64,000 bases of DNA, from positions 517,494,102-517,558,101 of the forward strand of contig CM062805.1 of the NCBI GenBank assembly GCA_031772625.1. The letters are read 5' to 3'. The notes below the pieces were generated by a model. It was not told the DNA's origin. It worked only from the letters and a program-made list of their open reading frames with translations, and did not search any database. The stretch's first letter is position 1; each line of letters begins with the position of its first letter. Shown here in pieces: positions 12,295-22,599 of this stretch. This DNA comes from Pinus tabuliformis (Eukaryota > Streptophyta > Pinopsida > Pinales > Pinaceae). The position numbers and the translations under genes were made by a program.

Positions 12295-12328
12295 TCAGCA
12301 GTTTCGTAGCGCGCTACGAAACTGCTGA
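12295..12328. repeat. Perfect 34-bp palindrome in the solo LTR
   Basis: The 17-base arm TCAGCAGTTTCGTAGCG is followed immediately by its exact reverse complement. The arm contains a motif (GCGCTACGAAACTGC on one strand) nearly identical to the GCGCTGCGAAACTGC units repeated at 14430-14545. It lies just 3' of the U3 ORF in LTR orientation. Confidence 0.85.
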
Positions 12329-12500
12329 GTTATTTGAAACAGTTTGCCTTTGACCCAAGATCTTTATCAACTAAGTATTTGATTGCCAAAAAACTCCCTT
12401 CGACTTTCCACATGTTGAACAGGGATTATATTTCTTCAGAAAAATAAGATTAAGCAAATTTGTCAAAAATTTGAAACAAAACCTTTCTTGAAAAGAAAAC

Positions 12501-13838
12501 TCATTTTGCAGGTAGCTGGCTTAGTTGTGTCTTCAAATCTTCAATTTGTTTCCTCATAGCTCTATTCCCAGCTCTCAGTTGCATATTAATCCTTCTGATA
12601 TACTTAGCCTCTTTGATTGCTGGTACTGTCCAGGTGTGAAACTGTGCATGGCCATCAACCACTGAATTCAACTGAGCTTTTAAAGCTTCATTTCCTTCCC
12701 ATAAGGTTTTATAATATTTTTCATGTATGGCTGCATGCTTTCTAGCGACCTTCTTCAATTTAGCAATCTCATACTTTGCTGACTCTAATTGTCTCTGTAT
12801 GGCTGCTATATTATCTTCTTGAGATGCAATGACTGTTTTTCCCGTGTCTTTTTGTGTCTCTTCCCTTGTTTCCTCTGTTCTCGGCAGTGTTTCCTGTACT
12901 TGCTGGAATCTCCTTGTCATAGGTCTTCTAGGTTTAAAAATGAATTCTTCAGCTGGCTTATCAAATTTAAGACTTTTTGAAGCCTTGGATTTCTTGGTAC
13001 CTTCTTGCTCTGACTTCATCAATTCAATTTGGACTGGTAGTGACTGCTCGAATTCAATGGCCTGTAATAAATCATTCAAATTTTCCTTGGACACTGGGCT
13101 CTCTTCAACTGCTACAGCTTTACCTTTTTCCTTATTTATTTGACTTCTTGTTCTTACCCTTGAGACTGCTTCAGATGTGCTTGTTTCATGTATAGTCTTC
13201 TTACCATGAGCTTTTTCTTGAGTTGATTGCTGAGGTTGATCTTGAATGACTAGTGGCTTCACTGGTTTTCTTAGTTGTGACTTTGGAACCCTTTTAGATC
13301 TTGCTTCTTTTTGGAGCTCAGATATTGTAAAATCTCTGGCCGGTTGTGGAGTGAGGCCAGTCTTGCTTTGGAATCCAGCCATAAAAATAAAAGAATTCCA
13401 GTCTCTGTCTATCTTTTGGAGGCCATCTAAAACCAGCAGCTTGATCAAACCATGATGAAACAAAGAGGTTTCAGAATCCTCTTTTCTCAGCTGAACTTTA
13501 TCACACATCTTACTCAAACTACGGAAGAGATAAAATGGTAAGTCTATGGAAACCTTCCCGGTGAAATGCAAAAGTAGTTTGAAATGGTAAGAATAAACCT
13601 TGTTATACCTTCCTTCACAAGTCAAATATTTTTGTATGCAGGTGAGTAAGAGAGCATAATGTTCTTTGACATAATTCCTGGGCACTCCCCTACTCAAATC
13701 TTCATTTACATATGCATCCTTTAAAAACTCCTTACAAGGATTCATGTCAAATTTGAAATTTTTAAACCATTCCTCTTGTCCTCTTGGAATCTCTGTCACA
13801 ACAGATATTTCTTCTGGAGAAACCTGCACTTCTAACAT
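12501..13838 (-). CDS. ORF inside the U3 of the solo LTR (unknown function)
   Basis: The frame is open from an ATG at 13838 (protein start MLEVQVSPEEIS) to 12501, about 445 codons. The first ~190 residues look globular, with FTISELQKEARSKR near their end. The middle (about residues 190-330) is basic and low-complexity, and the last ~110 residues form a predicted coiled coil (heptads such as IQRQLESAKYEIAKLKKVAR). No transposase, nuclease or polymerase motif is visible. The N-terminal part vaguely resembles the plant-transposon-associated domains of unknown function found in many plant genomes. Coding-like sequence continues upstream towards about 14050, so the original start lay further 5' and the frame is broken about once. 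The fold arrangement (globular head, coiled-coil tail) is like that in LTR B. Function unknown. Confidence 0.6.
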   Translation of the reverse strand: MLEVQVSPEEISVVTEIPRGQEEWFKNFKFDMNPCKEFLKDAYVNEDLSRGVPRNYVKEHYALLLTCIQKYLTCEGRYNKVYSYHFKLLLHFTGKVSIDLPFYLFRSLSKMCDKVQLRKEDSETSLFHHGLIKLLVLDGLQKIDRDWNSFIFMAGFQSKTGLTPQPARDFTISELQKEARSKRVPKSQLRKPVKPLVIQDQPQQSTQEKAHGKKTIHETSTSEAVSRVRTRSQINKEKGKAVAVEESPVSKENLNDLLQAIEFEQSLPVQIELMKSEQEGTKKSKASKSLKFDKPAEEFIFKPRRPMTRRFQQVQETLPRTEETREETQKDTGKTVIASQEDNIAAIQRQLESAKYEIAKLKKVARKHAAIHEKYYKTLWEGNEALKAQLNSVVDGHAQFHTWTVPAIKEAKYIRRINMQLRAGNRAMRKQIEDLKTQLSQLPAK

Positions 13839-14389
13839 GGCCACCTTTGAATTTAAACCAGTGAAGTTTAGTGCAAATTCTTTAGTTACCTACGCATGCC
13901 CTCCTTGTAACTTTTTGCAAAAGTTCCAGTACCCGGCATTTTTAAATGCTTTCTTCACCCCCTCATCTCTCAGCGTTATATCCAGGCCCTCGGGTTTAGT
14001 CCTTAGAGGTTTACCGAATCTGTGCTCTTTTTTCTCCATGGATTCTTCCAAATCTCCACACACAAAGACTACCAGCTCCGGTTGGAATTGTGATTCAGCT
14101 TCTTTTTGAATTCAACCTCGCTTGAATTTTGAATCTTTCCACTTAAAACCTTTCAAGACATAATCTTGCAGATTTGTCATTCATGTAAGACTTACGGCCA
14201 TCATTAAGGCTTATGCACGATGAAATTTCTTGGGAATGATAATACATGCATATCAATAGATCTAGTGGTGGTAATAGTGGCAATGAGCGTTAAAACGTGA
14301 TAGGAGAGATATATGAACTGACATGAGAAGACTTGGCTGATGACTCACCTAACGGACTTGATATTTCGGGAAAGATTCGCTACAGAAGT

Positions 14390-14545
14390 ACGAATTCATG
14401 ATTTCGCAGCGCTGTTAGTTTTAAATTTTAATGATGCGCTGCGAAACTGCCTAATCATGATTGCGCTGCGAAACTGCTTAATCATGATTGCACTGCGAAA
14501 CTGGTGAATTGGAATTGTGCTGCGGAATCACTAAAAGACATGGTG
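14390..14545. repeat. Tandem ~27-bp repeats with GCGCTGCGAAACTGC core
   Basis: Four adjacent degenerate units share GCGCTGCGAAACTGC, followed by TAATCATGAT in the first two. A further copy of the core in reverse orientation (TTTCGCAGCGC) lies at 14403-14413. The array is 200-350 bp inside the 5' end of the solo LTR (minus orientation). The same core makes up the palindrome at 12295-12328. Confidence 0.7.
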
Positions 14546-14781
14546 GCTTACATAAGACACAGTGGTGGCTACAAAACAATGATGGGTAGAGGAGAACCAA
14601 TGGGAGTTGAGAATGACTTGAGTTAAAAACTCTTTAAAACTCCAAATCCTAAGGGAAGAAAATTAAAACTCAATTAAACTAACACAGACCTTTGTCATCA
14701 GGCTAGGATAGAAAATTATATGCATCAAATTTTTAGTTCTAAGTGATAACACTATGTAATATATAATTTTCTAACATTTAG

Positions 14782-16628
14782 CTGAAAGCTAGGGAAGCAA
14801 TAGACTTCTTTCAAGGGAAAATTCCATTCCTGAAAACCTTGACACCATACATGATATTCACTTTGACTTACATTTTGAACGTGATCTTTTTAGGACCAAG
14901 TTTTAAGCTTTTATTAATCAGACAATGGTTGATGAATCCATTCTTCAACATTACAAACCAATAAGACCATCAGTTGAACTTGATTTGGATCAACAAGCCC
15001 TCGAGAACTTCGACAAATTGCAGGATCTTGTGTCAGCACTTGATCAGGCTATACATCAATCTTATGCTCAAAAATCTATTGAACTTCTACTCTTACTCTT
15101 GCAACATCAACTTCCTCATCCTAATTAGTTCATCTAACATCAGTTGACCCTACCTCCTCTGTAATTTCTACTACTCATCTAGAAGTATCACAAATAGTAA
15201 CCTAACCTATTCCAACAAATGCTACATCTACACCTCCCATAAGACCATACATCGTGGTTGCTCATTATTCTCCCTTGGTTTTACCTGCCAAGTTGCATGA
15301 GATGCCCTAGAACTATCAGACTAGGATTCCTCAATTTGATAGCACTAGTGCTATCAATGCATATCAACACATAGATAAAATGAATGACTTTTTTTATCTT
15401 CATGAAGTAGATGAGAATGATCTAAAAGTGAGGTTGATTTCCTAGAGCCTAGGTGCAGAGGTGAGAAAATGGCTCAAAAACTTACCAGTAGGTAATATAG
15501 GTGATCTTGATGTATTTCACCAATCTTTCCAAAATAGGTGGGAAACCAAACAAAAGTCCTCTACAGATCCTTAATGAATAGACAAACCTTAAAATAGGAC
15601 CTAATGAAACTATAGAAGAGTACTATGACATGTTTAATAAGGTTTACAATGCAACCCTGACTTTAATTAAACCTCCCCTCGGCTTGGCCTTGATACATTT
15701 CCTAGAAGGATTCGATGTTGATATGTCTTATAAATTAAGAGAAAGAGACCCTATGAACTTAGAGGAAATGCAAGAAAATGTGCTCAAATTTGAGCCAAAT
15801 TTATTAGCTAGAAAAGATAAATTAAAATTTGAAGAAAGAGTAACAATAAAAGAGGAACCTTCATCTTCTTCTTCCCCTCATTATAAAATAGAAATTATAC
15901 TTAGAACAATGGAGAAAATGATGGATATAATCATTATAACTGATAGGGCTCCTCTGAGAGAAAATCAAACTGCACAAATAAGGAATCCAAACTTTAGAAG
16001 AAATCAACCCCAAATAAAGCAAAGGGACCCAAAAGGTCTAGACCAGCAGGTAATAACTCCTTTCCAAGAAAATTATACATATGAGGAGGCTGAGGTAGCT
16101 GATGATACAGAGGACACTCAAATAAATTTAATGGGAGTAAATGATAATGACTCTATTTTTCTTACTCAGGAAGAACAAGACCTTTTCCTGTTATCCCAGG
16201 ATGAAATAGAACCTGAAGAATCAGAAGATTATAAGAAAGGTTTTGAGAATGCCATTATGGAAGTCCATAAGAAATACAATATGAGGAGTAGGAAAACTCC
16301 TGATACTCCAACCAAAAATTCAGTTGAAACACCTGCCAAGAAGAACGTTGAGATTCTTGCTAGAAAGAATCCTGATGTTCCAATCCAGAAAAAACCTAAT
16401 ACTACATCCAAATCAATTCAAACTAATGACCCCTCTACCAACCAACAAAGAGACATATCCCAAAAGGATTTGGCTAATAAACAAGAGGTTTCCAATTTAA
16501 ATAAATCTCATACATCATTTAATATAGAAAATGAATTGGTGAAACTCAAAATACCCATTCCTTTGATAGAATTAATGAATAAAACTACCTATAGATCACA
16601 GGTAATGAAAGATTTGGGCATAGGATAG
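14782..16628 (+). mobile_element. Gypsy gag region, continued after the copia (fossil)
   Basis: The region reads as a gypsy gag: a capsid-like helical part around 15300-15800 with ATKW- and W-KL-type segments, including a clear PLGLALIHFLEGFDVDM stretch. A long acidic/basic linker follows, with repeated TP-K-N-V-E motifs around 16280-16400. No CCHC knuckle was seen. The frame from 15630 to 16628 is the longest open stretch. It is broken several times, as is the rest of the polyprotein. Confidence 0.65.
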
Positions 16629-16670
16629 AACGCTGATACATTCAATGTATCAGATGACCAACGTCAAATA

Positions 16671-17072
16671 TTGTTTGGCCCTAGAGTCAATGGTAAACTT
16701 CAAGAGGGAGATATAACTCCCTTTTATGTTAGTTTGACTATTCATGATAAAATCTTACACAATTTTATGCTTGACTCAGGGGCCTCCTACAATCTTATGC
16801 CTAAGTTAATCATGGAGAAATTAGGATTAGATATATCCAGAAGGTATAAAGACCTGTATTCATTTGATTTCAGTCAAGTAAAGTACCTTAGACTTATAAA
16901 GGATTTATGTGTCAACTTAGTCCAACTACCAGCCAAATGTCTTCTAATGGACATAGTTGTTCCTGATGTACCTCCCAAATATGGCATGCTTCTTTCATGT
17001 TCATTGGGACCCAAACTCCAGGGAACGTTACAGATGGATATGATCTACACTACAATCCTAGTATTTTGTTAG
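16671..17072 (+). mobile_element. Gypsy protease region (fossil)
   Basis: The retropepsin signature is visible as FMLDSGASYNLMP near 16765-16805, followed by MEKLGLDI. A later hydrophobic strand ends PPKYGMLLS. This is the usual form of Tat-type gypsy proteases, with DSGAS and NLMP. It lies directly after gag and before the extra RNase H. Confidence 0.75.
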
Positions 17073-17274
17073 AGTAGGAGAATTTAGAGGACAAAACTCA
17101 TGAAATTCATGATCATAACTTAGGAGAGACCTAATAATTATCCCTTGTACTCTGTCGCTTCAAATCTTGACTCGTTTATTTTGTATAATGATGGAATGCA
17201 CAAGAAAAGGTTACTAACCAAAACAATACATTATGTCACACTGAGGAATGTCAAACATTAATCAGTGAACATGA

Positions 17275-17610
17275 TAAATCAGACGAAGTTTTATGGAATT
17301 TGAGTTTTGATGGATCTATTAGTAAAGAAGGGGCAAGTGCTGGTATATGGGTTTCCAATTATTACACTCATCACTTAGAGGGTCATTCGTATAAATTGAA
17401 TTTCTAGTGTTGTAATAATGTAGCAAAGTACGAAGCCTTAATCTTAGGGTTACATCTTTTAAAGAAGCTGGGTGCTAAAATGATTTCCATTTATGGAGAT
17501 TCTAAGTTGGTAATAAAACAAAATAAAAGGAAAATATTCTAAAAAAATCCAAGGATGAGAGCATATAGGAATGTTGTGTTGGATTTTTTGGATTCTTTCA
17601 CTAAATATAG
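17275..17610 (+). mobile_element. Extra (archaeal-type) RNase H between protease and RT
   Basis: The translation contains SFDGS, then VAKYEALILGLHLLKKLGA, then IYGDSKLVIKQ. These are the first Asp, the Glu and the second Asp of an RNase H fold, in the form seen in archaeal-type (dual) RNase H of plant Tat elements. The normal gypsy RNase H is present separately downstream of RT. Its place upstream of RT is unusual. The identification rests on these motifs and spacing. Confidence 0.65.
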
Positions 17611-18219
17611 TTTGTCCATGGTTTCAAGAGATCAAAACATTCTTCCTGATGGTGTTTCTATTTCGACAAGTACTCGTAAATATCCATTTCGTCCTACTCA
17701 CCAATATACTGTTAAAGTGAAAAATAGACCCACTGTAACTAATAACATTAGATACTAGCAAGTTTTTGGAAATGATGCCTAGATTGAGAATTTTTTGCAG
17801 TCGAAAGAGGAATTTGAAGATGATAATATAGATATAAAACTTGAAGTAGAAGATATTGTACATAGTAGTGTGAATAAATTAGAATTTAATGAAATAGATG
17901 AAGAGAAACAAGAAACATACGTGTTACAACTCAAAGATAATATCTTACCTAGAGAGCTAGTTCCATTCGAATATTTGTTTGATTTAAATGATGTAGCTAA
18001 GAAGCCCACAATCAAACCCACTAGAGCTGGTATTGAGGAACACAATATTGGGACTAAAAAAGATCCCAAAATGATCAAACTATCTAAATTGTTAACCCTA
18101 GCCGAGAAGCTAAAATACATTGAATTGTTCAAAGAATTCATTGATGTTTTCGCTTAGAGTTATGAGGATTTAAAATCCTATGACACAAGCATTATACAAC
18201 ATAAGATTCCCTTAAAATA

Positions 18220-18785
18220 AGATCATAAACCTTTTAAACATAAATTAAGGAGAATCAACCCAAAGCTTATGCCTCTTATTGAAAAGGAAGTAAAAAGAAT
18301 GTATGATGCAAAGATCATAGTGCCCTTGAGATATTCCAAATGGGTATCCAATTTGGTTCCCACTCGGAAAAAGACTGGTGAGATCAGGCTCTGTATTGAT
18401 TTTTGGAATCTGAATAAAGCCTCTTTAAAAGACAATTACCCTCTTCCCAAGGATGACCACATTCTACAAAAGGTGGTTGGATCCAACATAATTTCCCTAT
18501 TAGATGGATTTTCTAGTTATAACCAAGTCTTCGTACATGCAGACGATCAAGAGAAGACACCATTTACTACACCCTCAGGAAATTTCATGTATGTGAAAAT
18601 GTCTTTTGGTCTAAGGAATGATGGAGCTACTTTTCAAAGAGAAATAGATTTTACCTTTGCTGATGAAATGGGTCATTTGATAGTCATATACCTGGATGAC
18701 ATCACCGTTTTTTTTTTTAAATAGATGAGGAACACCTAAATCACCTCAGAAGAGTCTTTGAAAAATGTAGGAGATTTGGTATCTC
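18220..18785 (+). mobile_element. Gypsy reverse transcriptase core (fossil)
   Basis: Typical gypsy RT motifs occur in order: the WVSNLVPTRKKTGEIRLCID stretch, NKASLKDNYPLP, a LLDGFSSYNQ segment in place of the usual catalytic-site motif, TTPSGNFMYVKMSFGL, and YLDDITVF. This is the standard order of palm-domain motifs. Confidence 0.8.
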
Positions 18786-19345
18786 CCTCAACCCCAAGAA
18801 AAAGTGTTTGGTTTGCAAGAAGGAAAACTGCTAGGACACATAATTTCAAAGGAAGGAATCAAAATAGATCCCAATAGAATCAAAGCTATACTCAAAATTA
18901 ATCCCCCTAGAAATGTAAAGGAAGTTCAATCTTTTATTGGATAGATAAATTTTCTGAGGAGATTCATTCCTAATTTAGCAGAACTTTTAAAGAATATAAC
19001 CAACATGTTAAGGAAAGACACTGAGGTGAAATGGAACATGGAAGCTAGACAATCATTTAATAAGGTAAAATAGGATTTAACTCAGGCTCCTGTGTTAATT
19101 AGTCTAGATTTTACAAAGGATTTCCTAATTTTTTCATTTGCTTCTGAGCACACAATTGTTGCAGTTCTCTTGCAGAAAAATAATGAAGGCCATGAATAGC
19201 CTATTGCTTTCTTTAGCAAAGCTTTGAGAGATGCATCATTGAAATTTGACATCATGGAAAAAAAATCTTTTGCCCTAGTAAAAATCATAAAATATTTTAG
19301 AGTGTATATTCTTCATTCACATATTATTTATTTTGTTCCAAATGA
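18786..19345 (+). mobile_element. Gypsy RT thumb and RNase H region (fossil)
   Basis: The connection after RT contains HLRRVFEKC, followed by LGHII-like sequence, FLRRFIPNLAE and an RNase H start LISLDFTKDFLIFSFASE. An FSKALRDASLKFDIMEK stretch follows. These match the usual gypsy RNase H. This is the second RNase H domain of the element. Confidence 0.7.
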
Positions 19346-19639
19346 TGTAGTAAAAGATATATGATCCAAAACGATCCTGATGGGAAAAGGGGTATGTCTA
19401 TTGTTGTTATCTTATAATATAATATTGAAATTTGACTCACTAAACTCATCAAAGGTCAAGGGTTAGCGAAATTAATGGCAGAATCTAACTCACATACTTT
19501 ATATAATTTTTTTAGCAATATTTAATGAACTAGATGAGCTGGTGACTCCACAGGTAGCAAAAGCTTTTTCTACCTCTCCCTGGTATGCATACATTGTTTG
19601 TGTTTTACATAATTTATAAGACCCACGTGGTTTAACTAA

Positions 19640-20840
19640 AACAAAAGCTAGATTTATTAAAATTAAAGCTGCCAATTTTTGTATTTTGGATGAAAATCTA
19701 TATTGGAAAGATGCTGGTGGATTTTTATTGAACTGTTTATTGGAAAATAAAGTAGATAAATTTATGAAAGTGTTTCATGAAGGAGATTGAGGTGGACACT
19801 TGTAATGGAAGACTACTACCAAAAATATTCTGAGGCCAGGATTTTATTGGCCCACCTTATTTTAGGATGTCTAAAAGAAAGTTACTTCATGCCGCAAATG
19901 CCAAATATTTGAAGGCAAAAAGAAACTATTTCTTTTACCTGTAATGCCTATATCTACTGAAACTCCTTTCCAACAATGGGTCCCTAAATTTATATGATAA
20001 ATTTACCCTGCCTCTTCTGCCCAACATATGTGGATTCGTACAGTGACTGATTACTTTACAAAATGGATAGAAGCCATACCAAATAGACAAGCCTGTGATG
20101 CAATCATCATAAAATTCCTGGAGAACAATATCCTTGCAAGAGTGGATGCCCTAGGAAAATTATTACTGACAATACTATAGCTTTCAGGTCAAAGAGGATG
20201 GTATATTTTTGCAAGAAATATTAGATAACATTGGGACATTCTACAACCTATTAACCTCAGGGAAATGGATTGGCAAAATCTTCCAATAAAATCTTAATTA
20301 ATACTATTAAAATGTTGTTGCAGGATAATAAGAAATCATGGTACAACAAGCTGGTTAATGCATTGTGGGCAGACATGCTTACTACCAAAAATTGAATGTG
20401 AATGTTTCCATAGGAGGTGGTTTATGGAATAGATGTTCCTTTTCCAACCTTGTTGGGAATTCCTATTTTAAAAATGCTGCAAGAACTGGAGGTTGAACCA
20501 AATTATTTACAGAGAAGAATAAACGAGACAATTAATTTGTAGTAGTCAAGGGAGGAAGTTCATAACAAAACTTAGTTAATGCAAGAAAGCATCAAAAAGA
20601 CATTTGACAGAAGAACTAAGGCTGGTGATTTTCAGATCGAAAATCATGTTTTGAAATGGGATTCCAGAAGAGAATAGAAAGGAAAACATGGTAAGTTTGA
20701 AAAATTATGGATGGGACCTTACATTATTTATGTTTACAGAGGTAACAATGCATTATTTTTGAAGAACACAGATGGAACAAAGTTACCTGGAGGATCTGTC
20801 AATCACAGGATGCTAAAGAATTATGTTTTTCAGGACTAAA
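19640..20840 (+). mobile_element. Gypsy integrase region (fossil)
   Basis: The zinc-binding part is recognised by HEGD-GGH followed by CRKCQIF. The core has an RTVTDYFTKWIEAIP stretch. The C-terminal part ends KLWMGPYII, then GNNALFLKNTDGT and VNHRMLKNY, typical of gypsy integrase tails. Coding likeness stops near 20840. About 240 bp of noncoding sequence leads to the conserved stretch before LTR B. Confidence 0.7.
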
Positions 20841-22599
20841 TAATAGTTTTATCACACCCATTGTAGATACCATTTACTTTGTACTATCATGAGTGGGTAG
20901 ATTATGTCCCAAAGTTGAAGCCCATGGAGAAGGCCCTAAGATTTTAGTCATTTTTCCACCATAACAACAACAAACACGAAAAATTAGATGCAGTCAAACA
21001 TTGAAGATAAGGATTCAAGGCTACTAGTCTACTGTTCTTGACACTTCAACATGAAGTGCCATCCCTAGCTAGAGCCACTGTTAGGGTCCTATAGTTTATA
21101 GGATGAAATGATGATTGAATCATTCCTTTCAGTATTTCATATTTTAAATAATATTGCTTACTGCAAATGATTTCCCAAAAATATAGAAAAATGAAAATAA
21201 AAATGAAAAGAGGGTATAAATACAAAAATAGAAAAAGAAAAAAGAAAAGAAATGGTAAAAGAACCCCAAAAAAAAAAAAATGAATAAATTTGAAAGTGAT
21301 GCTAGCTGAAGTGCCACTGATAGTCTACTGGTTTTGCAAAGAATAAATTCATGAAATTGTGTGCAGCTTGTCTAAATTCCACAATAGCTTTATGCTTGAA
21401 ACATACAATTTAATCATGTTCAAGCAAGTTTCAATTTATGTTAATTAGATTAGAGTAAATAACTTAGCCAAACAATGTAATCTTGGCTGAGATTAGATAG
21501 GTAGAATAGGTGAATAAGTTAATCCAATAGTTTAATATGGATTAATGTAGGTGTTAGATTAGTTTAGTTTTTTGAAATAAACATTCTTCTTCCTTTAAGA
21601 ATGACAAAATAAATAGGGTTTGCATGTTTAAATGCACCCTCATTCATTTAAAGTTACATTAGTGTAGGAAAAAAGATTGATTTATTATGTATTTGGTGAA
21701 TTTGGTCATTTATCCAAAGTTTGGACTTTGGTGTAAAAGTTATTTATCCGAAATGTGTTGTGGGACCGCCGATGCTAAACTCTGCAAACATCACCTTCCC
21801 TGATAGCCAACATGTTTTGACCTGACATCCCTTAAGTCTTTTTGAACCCCCCGAGCAGAGATTCTCTTTAACGATGAGGCAAGGGGGGTCTAAAAGGTGG
21901 TTTCCTTGCCACTACGTGTCGTCTAATAATTTTGGACCCCCCACCCGAAAGTAGTTTGCGCTATCCTGCCTTCCCACCAATGTTCACCTGCCACATCCCT
22001 TCTCAACCTCCATTCCACTATCGCCACATATCCTTCCTCCTGTCATTTCCTTTCAAAGTCCCCACATCTTCATTCACCTATCCTAATCTACCATGTCGAT
22101 GACCATTGCACCTGTCCTGTTGCAGTTTCCTCCCTTTTCATCTATTCTGTTATAGAGTAAATGCAACTCACAACTGTTGATCCAATGGTTTTGCTCAATT
22201 TGTGAACTATAAACATCCATTTTGTCTCACAATCACATCCTTTTCTCCTTTTTCCTACTCTTGTCCCCTATTTCTTTCCTATCAGAAACTATTCATAGAT
22301 GAATTGGCTATCTCCGATGATTTACAGATGAATTCCCACCTAACATTTTCTGGAGAGTTACTGAGATCTTCTACAAATTCCCTCTATCAGTTTCTCTTGC
22401 ATTCATTCTGTAACCATGATGGCCCTCAAAATTACCATTGTGGCGAATCCCATGCTCACTCCCCCTATGGATTTAGACCACATCGCTCGTACTGTAGAGA
22501 ATATAAGATAGTCGAGACAAAGTGTGAATTCGACTTCTTTGAATTATGCGTTGGTTTCATGATAATAACCTAGACCAATTTGATGAAATGAGCCTCTGG

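Larger units (their letters stand above)
11058..14751 (-). mobile_element. Solo LTR of a gypsy relative with an ORF in U3
   Basis: The segment starts TGTTATC, ends GATAACA, and is flanked by a perfect 5-bp duplication CTATG. It has no internal direct repeats that would be a pair of LTRs. On the minus strand its last ~500 bp resembles the end of gypsy LTRs A-C: a TATATATA box near 11613-11620, then AGAGAGAGCCCTCTC near 11150-11165, GTAGGTTTGAAATAG, and an end in GATAACA exactly like LTR B. It is therefore best read as a 3.7-kb solo LTR in reverse orientation. Upstream of its TATA box it carries a 447-codon frame. Family assignment is by this end-block likeness only. The alternative of a DNA transposon is disfavoured by the TG...CA ends with a 5-bp duplication. 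Confidence 0.7.
5287..14776 (+). mobile_element. Ty1/copia element, complete in outline, with two later insertions
   Basis: The element has a 5' LTR (5287-5848), a TGGTATCAGAGC initiator-methionine-type primer site at 5851, a gag start at about 5915, a CCHC knuckle near 6620, a protease (DSGAS) near 6795, an integrase core around 7500-7900, RT 8300-9060 with YVDDM near 8860, and RNase H around 9150-10250. A purine-rich tract precedes the 3' LTR, which starts at 10494. TTTAG flanks both ends (5282-5286 and 14777-14781). A plastid DNA piece lies in the RNase H region, and a gypsy-type solo LTR splits the 3' LTR. The two LTRs remain very similar by eye, apart from a 22-bp length difference in a G/C-rich part, so it is clearly younger than its gypsy host. 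It is broken, with roughly eight to ten breaks. Confidence 0.9.

Noticed and set aside
14390-14545. Tandem units considered as a CRISPR array
   Set aside because: The units are adjacent with no distinct spacers, and the host is a plant nucleus.
11058-14751. Insert in the copia LTR read as a DNA transposon with TGTTATC terminal inverted repeats
   Set aside because: The 7-bp inverted ends are also what TG...CA LTR ends give. The duplication is 5 bp, as for LTR elements, and the minus-strand end block resembles the U5 of gypsy LTRs A-C. No transposase motif was seen.
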